Below are positions 26,357-34,365 of a stretch of 64,000 nt of DNA, piece after piece. The number at the start of each line of letters is the position of its first letter. Within the stretch, counting starts at the first letter, position 1. The notes below the pieces were generated by a model that saw only the letters and a list, made by a program, of their open reading frames with translations, was not told the origin of the DNA and did not search any database. Position numbers and translations under genes: made by a program. Source of the DNA: JAJFUE01 sp041687335 (GTDB taxonomy: Bacteria; Sumerlaeota; Sumerlaeia; MVZB01); assembly GCA_041687335.1 (NCBI GenBank), contig JAWLCE010000012.1, positions 1 through 64,000 of the forward strand, written 5' to 3'.

Positions 26357-27586
26357 ATGCAAATTGCGATGTTTTATCACTCGGCGCTGTCGGACTGGAA
26401 CCACGGCAACGCCCATTTCCTGCGCGGGGTGGCAACCGAGCTGGCCGAGCGCGGCCATGAGGTGGTGATCTTCGAGCCGCGCGACGCGTGGAGCCTGAAG
26501 AACCTGCTGGCCAGCCACGGACGCGGGCCGCTGCGCGAGGTGCGGCAGGTCTATCCGCGCCTGCAGGTCGTCCGCTATGACCCACGCGCGTTCGAGCCGG
26601 CGGCGGCGCTCGAGGGGGCGGACCTGGTCATCGTGCACGAGTGGAACGAGCCGGCGCTGGTGCGGCGGATCGGCTGGCACCGGCGCCACGGCGGGCGGTA
26701 TCGGCTGCTGTTCCACGACACCCACCATAAGGCGGTCAGCGCGCCGGCGACGCTGGAGGCGCTCGAGCTGCGGCGCTATGACGGGGTGCTGGCCTTCGGC
26801 GAATCGATCCGGCAGCTCTACCTGCGCCGCGGCTGGACGGGAGAGGCCTGGACCTGGCATGAGGCGGCCGACACACGGGTCTTTCGGCCGCTGGCGCGGG
26901 CGGCCGGGGATGCGGCGCTGGACCTGATCTGGATCGGCAACTGGGGCGACGAGGAGCGCTCGGGCGAGCTGCGCGAGTTCCTGCTGGAACCGGCGCGGCG
27001 GCTGCGGCTGCGTGCGCGCGTGCATGGGGTGCGCTATCCGGCCGAGGCGCTCGCGGCCCTGGCGCGCGCGGGGGTGGATTATGGCGACTGGCTGCCCAAC
27101 TACAAAGTGCCCGAGGCGTTCGCCGCGGCCCGCGTGACGGTGCACGTGCATCGGCGACCCTACGTGCGGATGCTGCCGGGCATCCCGACGATCCGGCCGT
27201 TTGAGGCGCTGGCGTGCGGGATCCCACTGATCTGCTCGCCATGGGAGGATTGCGAAGGGCTGTTTGAGATCGGGCGCGACATGCTGATGGCACACGATGG
27301 ACGCGAGATGGCGCGAATGCTGCGCGAGGTGCTTCATGAACCGGAACTGGCGCGCGCGCTGGCGGAGGCGGGGCGGCGGGCGATCGAGGCGCGCCACACC
27401 TGCGCCCATCGGGTGGATGAGCTGCTGGCCATCTGCGGGGAGGGCGCCGGTCACGACGCGCGGCGACCGGCGCGCCTGCCGATGCTGGCGGCGGCGAAGA
27501 TGCGGTCGGCGATCCGGGACCAGACAGGTCGTAAATCGAACGGCGCGGCGGCCAACGCCAGATTGAACGGGGATCATAAGTCATGA
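26357..27586 (+). CDS. CgeB-like glycosyltransferase (1 of 3)
   Basis: 409 residues. It resembles the CgeB/COG4641 group of GT-B transferases: MFYHSALSDWNHGNAHFLRGVATEL, then RGHEVVIFEPRDAWSL, DLVIVHEWNEP and DLIWIGNWGDEERSGELREF. It also has VHVHRRPYVRMLPGIPTIRP and FEALACGIPLICSPWEDCEGLF, the donor-site loop. The last ~40 residues are a basic tail not shared with its two neighbours. Translationally coupled to the following paralogue (four-base overlap). Acceptor and donor are unknown. Confidence 0.82.
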   Translation: MQIAMFYHSALSDWNHGNAHFLRGVATELAERGHEVVIFEPRDAWSLKNLLASHGRGPLREVRQVYPRLQVVRYDPRAFEPAAALEGADLVIVHEWNEPALVRRIGWHRRHGGRYRLLFHDTHHKAVSAPATLEALELRRYDGVLAFGESIRQLYLRRGWTGEAWTWHEAADTRVFRPLARAAGDAALDLIWIGNWGDEERSGELREFLLEPARRLRLRARVHGVRYPAEALAALARAGVDYGDWLPNYKVPEAFAAARVTVHVHRRPYVRMLPGIPTIRPFEALACGIPLICSPWEDCEGLFEIGRDMLMAHDGREMARMLREVLHEPELARALAEAGRRAIEARHTCAHRVDELLAICGEGAGHDARRPARLPMLAAAKMRSAIRDQTGRKSNGAAANARLNGDHKS

Positions 27587-28689
27587 ATGAGTGCTATCGG
27601 ATATCGTTTTTCGGATCGAGCCTGCTGTCGGCATGGTGGAACGGGGCGGCGACTTACTATCGGGGGATCGTGCGGGCGCTGGCGGAGCGCGGCCACCGGA
27701 TCACGTTCTATGAACCCGATGCCTTCGAGCGTCAGGCGCACCGCGACATCGAGCCCGACCGCTGGGCGCGCAGCGTCATCTTTGAGCCGAATGAGGCAGC
27801 GGCCGGCGCGGCCGTGGAGGAGGCGTCCAGCGACGACCTGATCGTCAAGTGCAGCGGAATGGGAGTGCTCGACGAGTGGCTCGAGCGCGAGGTGGCGACG
27901 CTGGCGGGGCAGGGTCATCTGGTGGCGTTTCTGGACGTGGATGCGGCCGCGACGCTGTCGCGGGTGGAGGCCGATCCCGCCGATCCCTTCCGTGCGCTGG
28001 TGGGGCGCTACGACTTCATCATGACCTACGGCGGGGGGCGGCCGGTGATCGAGCGCTATCTGGCGCTGGGTGCGCGCCGCTGCGAACCGATCTATAACGC
28101 GCTGGACCCGCGCGATTATTACCCGACCGGATCGGACCCGCGGTTCGTGGCCGACCTGGCGCTGCTGGCCAACCGCATGCCCGACCGCGAGGCGCGCATC
28201 GAGGAGTTTTTCTTTGAGGCCGCGCGCCGGCTGCCGGGGCGGCGCTTCCTGCTGGGAGGCAACGGCTGGGAGGACGGTGCGGCGCGGCCGGCCAACGTCA
28301 GGCTACTGGGACATGTCTACACCGCCGACCACAACGCCTTTTATGGCACCCCGCTGGCGCAGCTGAGCGTCAACCGCGAGAGCATGGCGAGCAATGGCTG
28401 GTCGCCGGCGACGCGGGTGTTCGAGGCCGCCGGGGCGGGCGCCTGCCTGATCACCGATGCATGGGCGGGGATCGAGGATTTTCTGGAGCCGGGGCGCGAG
28501 TGCCTGGTCGCGCGCAACGGGGCGGAGGTGGCGGCGCTGCTGGAGGAATTGACGCCCGAGATCGCAGGGGAGATCGGGCGGGCGGCGCGCCGGCGCGTGT
28601 TGCAAGAACACACCTATGACCGGCGCGCGTTGCAGATCGAGGCGCTGCTGGCCGAAATCATCGACGCCAGGAGGACCGCCGCCCGATGA
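27583..28689 (+). CDS. CgeB-like glycosyltransferase (2 of 3)
   Basis: 368 residues. Same fold as the previous gene: SLLSAWWNGAATYYRGIVRAL, RGHRITFYEPDAFERQ, then in the C-terminal half RFLLGGNGWEDG, VNRESMASNGWSPATRVFEAA, and GACLITDAWAGIEDFLEPG. The SMASNGWSPATRVFEAA block is nearly the same as in gene 3 (AAGWSPSVRLFEAA), so these two are closer to each other than to gene 1. Overlaps both neighbours by four bases. Confidence 0.82.
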   Translation: MNECYRISFFGSSLLSAWWNGAATYYRGIVRALAERGHRITFYEPDAFERQAHRDIEPDRWARSVIFEPNEAAAGAAVEEASSDDLIVKCSGMGVLDEWLEREVATLAGQGHLVAFLDVDAAATLSRVEADPADPFRALVGRYDFIMTYGGGRPVIERYLALGARRCEPIYNALDPRDYYPTGSDPRFVADLALLANRMPDREARIEEFFFEAARRLPGRRFLLGGNGWEDGAARPANVRLLGHVYTADHNAFYGTPLAQLSVNRESMASNGWSPATRVFEAAGAGACLITDAWAGIEDFLEPGRECLVARNGAEVAALLEELTPEIAGEIGRAARRRVLQEHTYDRRALQIEALLAEIIDARRTAAR

Positions 28690-29777
28690 GCACCCCGCTT
28701 CGATTTGTGATTCTGGGCCTTTCGATCACCAGCAGCTGGGGCAATGGTCATGCAACCACCTGGCGGGCGCTGGTGCGCGAGCTGACGCGGCGCGGCCATG
28801 ATGTGCTGTTTCTGGAGCGCGACAAGCCTTGGTATGCGGCCAACCGCGACCTGCCGACGCCGCCTTGGGGGCGCACTGAACTCTATGACTCGGTTGAGGA
28901 ACTCAAGGCACGGTATGGCCCTGAGCTGGCACGGGCCGACGTGGCGATCCTGGGTTCCTATGTGCCGGAGGGGATCGAGGTGGGGCGCTGGCTGACCCAG
29001 ACGGCGGGCGGCGCGACGGCTTTTTACGACATCGATACCCCGGTGACGCTGGCGGCCCTGGAGCGGGGCGATTGCGATTACCTGGAGCCGGGGTTGATTG
29101 CGATGTTCGACCTGTATCTGTCGTTCACCGGCGGGCCGACGCTGCGGCGGATCGAAGAGAAGTGGGGCTCGCCGATGGCGCGAGCTCTTTATTGCTCGGT
29201 CGACACGGAGCTTTATGGCCCGCGGCCGGTGCAGGCGCGCTGGGACGCCGGCTACATGGGGACATGGAGCGCGGACCGCCAGCCGGGGCTGGAGCGGCTG
29301 CTGCTGGAGGCGGCGCGGCGGCGGCCGGCGGGGCGGTTCGTCGTCGCCGGCCCGCAATACCCGGCGGGGATCGACTGGCCGCGCAACGTGGAGCGGATCG
29401 AACACCTGCCGCCGGATCGCCACGCCGATTTTTACAATGCCCAGCGCTTCACGCTCAACCTGACGCGCGCGGACATGATCGCGGCGGGATGGTCGCCCAG
29501 CGTACGGCTGTTCGAGGCGGCGGCCTGCGGCGTGCCGATCATCAGCGACTGGTGGGAGGGGCTGGATCGGTTCTTTGAACCAGGGCGGGAGATATTGGTT
29601 GCGCGGGAGGCGGCGGACACGCTGGCGTGGCTGGACATGAAGGAGGAGGCTCGGCGCGAGCTGGGGGGGCGGGCGCGCGGGCGGGTGCTGGCCGCACACA
29701 CCGCGGCCCACCGAGCCGGCGAGCTGGAGCATCACGCGCTGGAGGCGCTGGCGGCGCGCAGGGTGGGCGGCCGATGA
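28686..29777 (+). CDS. CgeB-like glycosyltransferase (3 of 3)
   Basis: 363 residues. It starts RFVILGLSITSSWGNGHATTWRAL, then RGHDVLFLERDKPWY, VAILGSYVPEGIEV, FYDIDTPVTLA and FDLYLSFTGGPTLRR. The donor domain has MGTWSADRQPGLERLL, GWSPSVRLFEAAACGVPIIS and DRFFEPGREILVA. Probably adds a further residue to the same glycan as the two preceding transferases. Coupled to both neighbours by ATGA overlaps. Confidence 0.82.
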   Translation: MSTPLRFVILGLSITSSWGNGHATTWRALVRELTRRGHDVLFLERDKPWYAANRDLPTPPWGRTELYDSVEELKARYGPELARADVAILGSYVPEGIEVGRWLTQTAGGATAFYDIDTPVTLAALERGDCDYLEPGLIAMFDLYLSFTGGPTLRRIEEKWGSPMARALYCSVDTELYGPRPVQARWDAGYMGTWSADRQPGLERLLLEAARRRPAGRFVVAGPQYPAGIDWPRNVERIEHLPPDRHADFYNAQRFTLNLTRADMIAAGWSPSVRLFEAAACGVPIISDWWEGLDRFFEPGREILVAREAADTLAWLDMKEEARRELGGRARGRVLAAHTAAHRAGELEHHALEALAARRVGGR

Positions 29778-30598
29778 ACGACAAGCGCCCGCTTCACACG
29801 CTCCAGTCGCAGATGGAGAACCCCGCCACGCCGCTCGAGCGCGAGATCGCGGAGCTGGGGCCATGGTTCCACAACCTGCGGCTGGAGGGCGGGGTGCAGA
29901 CCGCCCCCAATCATCCGCTGGGGGATTTTCCGGCCTTCAAATGGGCGGCGCTGGCGCCGGTGCTGCCGATGGACCTGAGCGGCTGGACGGCGCTCGACGT
30001 CGGCTGCAACGCCGGCTTCTACAGCTTTGAGCTGGCGCGGCGCGGGGCGCGGGTCACGGGGATCGAGCCCGACGCCCATTACCTGGCGCAGGCGAGCTGG
30101 GCGGCGCGGCGGCTGGGACTCGAAGGACAGGTCCAATTCGAGCAGGCCAGCGTCTATGGGCTGGCGCGCCGGCGCGGGCGCTTCGACCTGGTGCTGTTCA
30201 TGGGCGTGTTCTACCATCTGCGCCATCCCCTGCTGGCGCTTGATATCCTCAGCGAACTGACCGGACGGCTGATGGTCTTCCAGACCATGACGATGCCCGG
30301 GGAGGAGGTCTGGGGGACGCCGGTCAACTTCGAGTTCAAGGAGCGCAACCTGATGCGCCAGCCCGGCTGGCCGAAGATGGCGTTCATCGAGCATCAGTTC
30401 GCGGGGGACCCCACCAACTGGTGGGCGCCCAACCATGCCGGAGTGGAGGCACTGGCGCGCTCGGCAGGACTGCGCGTGACGACGCGCCCGGCGCATGAGA
30501 TTTACCTGTGCGAGCCTGTTCAAGACGAGCCGGCTTACATGGCCTCGGCGCGCATCAAAGAGCTGCGCGAGGCGACGGGTCAGGAGCACGAGGCATGA
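29774..30598 (+). CDS. SAM-dependent methyltransferase of the glycan cluster
   Basis: 274 residues from ATG 29774, which overlaps the preceding stop. SAM-binding motif I is ALDVGCNAGFYSFELARRGA, with GIEPDAHYLAQA and FDLVLFMGVFYHLRHPLLAL (motif IV and post). An N-terminal helix and WFHNLRLEGGVQTAPNHPLG precede the fold. It resembles the DUF1698/TIGR04290-type methyltransferases that, as I recall, sit beside CgeB-like transferases, but I could not check that. Expected to methylate a sugar hydroxyl or tRNA-like substrate; the context favours a sugar. Last gene of the cluster. Confidence 0.8.
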   Translation: MNDKRPLHTLQSQMENPATPLEREIAELGPWFHNLRLEGGVQTAPNHPLGDFPAFKWAALAPVLPMDLSGWTALDVGCNAGFYSFELARRGARVTGIEPDAHYLAQASWAARRLGLEGQVQFEQASVYGLARRRGRFDLVLFMGVFYHLRHPLLALDILSELTGRLMVFQTMTMPGEEVWGTPVNFEFKERNLMRQPGWPKMAFIEHQFAGDPTNWWAPNHAGVEALARSAGLRVTTRPAHEIYLCEPVQDEPAYMASARIKELREATGQEHEA

Positions 30599-30665
30599 GG
30601 AGGGGCAGATCGAAGGAGGTGTTCACGAAAGGCCCAGCGCGGCCGAGCCGCAACCAAACCCAGAC

Positions 30666-30865
30666 GATTGAACCGCAGAGCCGCAAAGAACGCAGAGGAT
30701 GCGCAAAGGGATTTCCTAAAATCAGGCCCTTCGGGATTGGGTTTTTGCCGAAAATGGGCAGGGAATCAACCCACGTCAGTCAACCCCCAACTCCGATCCT
30801 CGTCCAGGTCCAGGCTTGATCACTTTGCGCTTCCTCGGCGTCATCTGCGTCTTTGCAGTTCAATT
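30666..30865. mobile_element. 200-bp element with ~43-base imperfect terminal inverted repeats
   Basis: The left end (30666-30708, beginning ATTGAACCGCAGAG) mirrors the right end (30823-30865, ending CTTTGCAGTTCAATT), with both ending in GCGCAAAG toward the middle. The interior contains part of the CCCCTTCGGGG-type repeat tail (GGGATTGGGTTTTTGCCGAA). No coding capacity. It fills the gap between the methyltransferase and the YfhO-like gene (30599-30995). Confidence 0.65.
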
Positions 30866-30995
30866 CATTTGGTTGCGGCCGTTTCTTGAAGGACCGGAGT
30901 CGGCACATGTCGGCGATCAAATGAGTTGGCAAGTGGGGCGGAAATCTGGTTGATTCAAAGGGTTTTGAAAATTTGAAGGCCAATGGTCAACCAGT

Positions 30996-33548
30996 ATGAG
31001 TTCAACTGCCGTGGGTCATCGCCAGCCGACCGCTCGACTGCTCGGCATCGCCGTGGTGGTCCTGTTTTTCCTCGCCCTTTATGGGCGTTTTTTAGTGGGC
31101 TGGGCACCTTCGGGCGGGGATACCGTCAACCAGTATCTGCCCTACCAGCAATTGATCCGCGAGGCGGTGCGCGCGGGCGAGGCCCCGCTTTACAACGCGA
31201 TGACCTTCTGCGGACGGCCGTTGATGGGCGACGTGCAGGTGGGCGTGCTCTATCCGCCAAATTGGCTGCATTGGCTGTTGCCGCTGCCGCTGTCGTTCGC
31301 GCTGCTGCTGGCGGCGCACGGGGTCTGGATGCTGGCGGGGTGCTGGCTGCTGGCGCGCCGGTTCGGGCTGCATCCGGCGGCGGCGGCGCTGGGGGCGGTG
31401 CTGTTCGCCGGCGCGCCGTTCTTCACGCACAAGCTCTCGCTGGGGGTGGTGCTGTTCATCTATGTGGGGGCATGGTGGCCGTGGCTGGCGCTGGCGGCGG
31501 CCAGATTGGTCGAGCGGCCGGGAGCGGGCAGGATGTCGGTGCTGGGCCTGGTGGTGGCGCTGTCGCTGTTGGCGGGTTCGCCGCAGGTCACCTTTTATGG
31601 CTGGATCGCGACGTGGTGCTTTGCGCTGGCGCTGCCGGGGACGGACGGGCGGCGCTGGCCCTGGCGGCTGGCGTGGCTGGGCGGGGCGTTTGCGCTGGCG
31701 GCGGCACTGAGCGCGGTGCAGGTGCTCCAGACACTCCACTTCATCGGCAACTCGTTTGAGCGCGCCGGGGGCGCCGGCTGGGAATACATCACCGACGGCT
31801 CGCTGGCGCCGCGGCTGTGGTGGCTGCTGGTCAACCCCGGGTTCCTGGGTGTCGGCCACATGGCCCATGGCTACTACTGGGCCTTTCCGCCGGATTATGC
31901 CGAGGTCAATTTCTACCTGCCGCTGTGGTCGCTGGCGCTGCTGGCGCCGGTGGGGGCGGGCCTGATTTTTAATCCGCCCGAGCGCGCCCAGCGGCGGATG
32001 GCGCTGCTGGGGGTGGCGGCGGTGGTGCTGGGGCTGGCGCTGGCGCCGGGAGAGCACAGCCCGCTCTTCGAACTGTTCTACCGGTTCGCGCCCGGGTTCG
32101 ATCGGTTCAGGGTGCCGGCCCGGCTGATGATTTTCTACACTGCGGGGATCGCGCTGTTGGCGGCGCTGGGTTATCACCGGCTGCTGACGGCACGGATCGG
32201 ACGCGGGACGCTGGGGCTGCTGGCCGCGGGCGCGCTGGCGGCGCTGGCCGTGCTTTGGGGCAGCTATGCGCTGCGGATCGAGATCTGGCGCGGGTTGGGC
32301 GCAATTTTTCTCCAGCCGGGCGGGGGGATGCCCGGTCTGATCGACATCCTCAATCGCCACGCCCTTGTGATGGCGGCTCGTGTCAGCATGTTTTTACTAT
32401 TGGCCATCTTAGCGCTGACGCTGGCGGCGAAGCGGCGGTGGGAGTGGGCGCTGTTCCTGGTGCCGTTGCTGGCGGCGGCCGAGTTGGTCTGGCTGGCCTG
32501 GCCGTTTCAGTCGAGCGGGGAGCCGCTGCGGGCCTCGACGCGGATCAGCGAATACGAGGAGCGCCTGTATCCGACCACCGAGCTGATCGAGGCGCTGCGG
32601 CGGGAGCATCGCGGCGGGCGCATCCTGTGGCTCAATGACGTGATGGATTGGAAGTTCGACCAGAATCAGCCGGAGATTTATCCCAACCGGCTGATCATGC
32701 ATGGACTGCCCGAGGCTCGGGGGTATGACCCGGTCAATGCCCGCTGGATCGGCCTGTGGATGAACCTGCTGGCTGGGTTCGAGACCGACCAGCCCCCTGG
32801 CGGCTTCATGTATGTGGACATGATCGCGCGCCCGGCCATGCTGACGCTGATGGGCGTGGAGACGGTGCTCAGTTACGCCGACCTATCGGACGTGCCGGGG
32901 CTGACGGCGGCGGTGGAGCTGAGGTTTCCGCTGGCCGAGGACATCGCGCTGGAACTGCGCCCGCGGATCAAGGAACTGCGCCGCGATCCAACGACCGGCG
33001 AGAGTTTTACGGTGCTGACGCTCTGGCGCAACGAGCGCTTCCGGGGGCTGGCCTTCCCGGCACCGATGAGCCCGTTGCTGGACGATCCGGATCAGGCGCT
33101 TTTTTATACGGCGCAGACGGCCGAGAACCCCGAGCGAGCGCCCGAGCAGGCGATCGTGATCGACCCGGCGGCGCTGATGACCGGCATTCGGCCGACGATC
33201 GAGCTGGATGAGCGATTCCGGGTGCGCGCGCTGCCGAGCGGGCCCAACTCGTTCCGCTATGAGACGGATTACCCGGAGCCGGCGCTGCTTTGCCTGGCGC
33301 AGAGCCGCTGGCCGGACTGGATCGCCCGGGTGGACGGCGAGCCGGTGCCGGTCTCCTTCATGTCGGGGGCGTTTTTGGCGGTGGCGGTGCCGGCGGGGCG
33401 CCATGAGGTGGTGTTTGATTTTCATCCCGCCGGGCTCGATTTGGGCATCTGGATCAGCCTGGGCGCGCTGATCTTCATGATTTATGTGTGGGTGCGCTGT
33501 TGGCTGCTGGCGCGGTTGCGGGGCAAGCGGCCGGGAGCGGCGGTGTGA
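30996..33548 (+). CDS. YfhO-like multi-pass membrane protein (GT-C-type fold)
   Basis: 850 residues. Ten or more hydrophobic segments occupy residues 12-500. Between the first two lies the hallmark loop GGDTVNQYLPYQQLIREAVRAGEAPLYNAMTF and CGRPLMGDVQVGVLYPPN, which in YfhO-type and related GT-C transferases forms the lipid-sugar site. From ~500 a soluble domain of beta-rich sequence follows. A last TM pair lies near 820-840. Family members act in lipid-linked sugar transfer to surface polymers. Its stop overlaps the start of the next gene (TGATG). Confidence 0.8.
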   Translation: MSSTAVGHRQPTARLLGIAVVVLFFLALYGRFLVGWAPSGGDTVNQYLPYQQLIREAVRAGEAPLYNAMTFCGRPLMGDVQVGVLYPPNWLHWLLPLPLSFALLLAAHGVWMLAGCWLLARRFGLHPAAAALGAVLFAGAPFFTHKLSLGVVLFIYVGAWWPWLALAAARLVERPGAGRMSVLGLVVALSLLAGSPQVTFYGWIATWCFALALPGTDGRRWPWRLAWLGGAFALAAALSAVQVLQTLHFIGNSFERAGGAGWEYITDGSLAPRLWWLLVNPGFLGVGHMAHGYYWAFPPDYAEVNFYLPLWSLALLAPVGAGLIFNPPERAQRRMALLGVAAVVLGLALAPGEHSPLFELFYRFAPGFDRFRVPARLMIFYTAGIALLAALGYHRLLTARIGRGTLGLLAAGALAALAVLWGSYALRIEIWRGLGAIFLQPGGGMPGLIDILNRHALVMAARVSMFLLLAILALTLAAKRRWEWALFLVPLLAAAELVWLAWPFQSSGEPLRASTRISEYEERLYPTTELIEALRREHRGGRILWLNDVMDWKFDQNQPEIYPNRLIMHGLPEARGYDPVNARWIGLWMNLLAGFETDQPPGGFMYVDMIARPAMLTLMGVETVLSYADLSDVPGLTAAVELRFPLAEDIALELRPRIKELRRDPTTGESFTVLTLWRNERFRGLAFPAPMSPLLDDPDQALFYTAQTAENPERAPEQAIVIDPAALMTGIRPTIELDERFRVRALPSGPNSFRYETDYPEPALLCLAQSRWPDWIARVDGEPVPVSFMSGAFLAVAVPAGRHEVVFDFHPAGLDLGIWISLGALIFMIYVWVRCWLLARLRGKRPGAAV

Positions 33549-34129
33549 TGCGGCGAGTTGAGAAAACACTCGTCATCGCAACGCTGGCGCTGGGGGCGCT
33601 GTTGCTGGCGCTGCAGGCGGCGATGGCGATGGGCTCGGCGGGGGCGGTGGCGGCGCGGGCGCGCCTGCGCGAGGGTCGGCCGCTGGCGGCGCTGGAGCAG
33701 GCTGAGCGGGCACTGGCCTTCGACCCATGGCAGACCGACGCCAGTCACGCCCGGTTGATCGCGCTGCAACGGCTGGGGCGCTGGGAGGCACTGGCCGAGC
33801 GCGGGCGCGCCGCCGTGCCATGGCATGCCTACTCGCCGGCCGTGCTGCAACTGTTGGGCGAGGCCGAGGCGCGGCTGGGGCGGCCCGAGCCGGCGGCAGA
33901 GGCGTTGTGGGCGGCGCTGGGACGCGCGCCCCGGCCTCGCGACAACCCGGCGCAGATCTGGCGGCTGACCATGCTGCAGAGCGCGCTGGCGTGGGGACCG
34001 GATGATGCGCGCGCACGCGCCGCCGCCCGCCGCACACTGGCACTGCTCGACCAGGACCCCCACCTGAGCGAAGAGGATCGAGCCGATGCGCGCCGGGAGG
34101 CCGAGGCGATTTTGAATTTGGGCCGGTAG
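33548..34129 (+). CDS. Small membrane-anchored TPR-like protein
   Basis: 193 residues. An N-terminal TM segment (TLVIATLALGALLLALQAAMAM) anchors an all-helical domain with TPR-like repeats: AALEQAERALAFDPWQTDA, LGEAEARLGRPEPAAEALWAAL and ARAAARRTLALLDQDP. Translationally coupled to the YfhO-like gene, so it probably assists that membrane enzyme. No other function can be read. Confidence 0.7.
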   Translation: MRRVEKTLVIATLALGALLLALQAAMAMGSAGAVAARARLREGRPLAALEQAERALAFDPWQTDASHARLIALQRLGRWEALAERGRAAVPWHAYSPAVLQLLGEAEARLGRPEPAAEALWAALGRAPRPRDNPAQIWRLTMLQSALAWGPDDARARAAARRTLALLDQDPHLSEEDRADARREAEAILNLGR

Positions 34130-34144
34130 GAACAAGCGAAACAT

Positions 34145-34236
34145 AGTGTCGCCCCTGCCGGGGCTTTGGGGAAATGAAAGACGCATTTCTACCAACATGC
34201 CGCTCCTAACGGAGCTATTGAGCTCCTGATAAAGCT
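34145..34236. repeat. Fragment of the palindromic intergenic repeats
   Basis: GTCGCCCCTGCCGGGGCTT (as in the 70-bp array) is followed by GCATTTCTACCAACATGCCG and a GCTCCTAACGGAGC palindrome. The second half matches 57521-57563, inside the terminal-inverted-repeat element there. Confidence 0.6.
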
Positions 34237-34365
34237 TTTTTCCGGGCCAATTCTTGGCCCACGCTTGTGACACGCGCTCAACATGTGCGAAGAGCCCCGC
34301 TGCTTGACCGACGCCGGGGGGGATATGCGAAGCTGGAGACTGAATATCTGAGTCAAAGGTCATCC

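Noticed and set aside
24968..27577. 869-codon open frame opposite the Gfo/Idh and glycosyltransferase genes
   Set aside because: Spans three real genes on the other strand and is Arg/His/Pro-rich without domain features.
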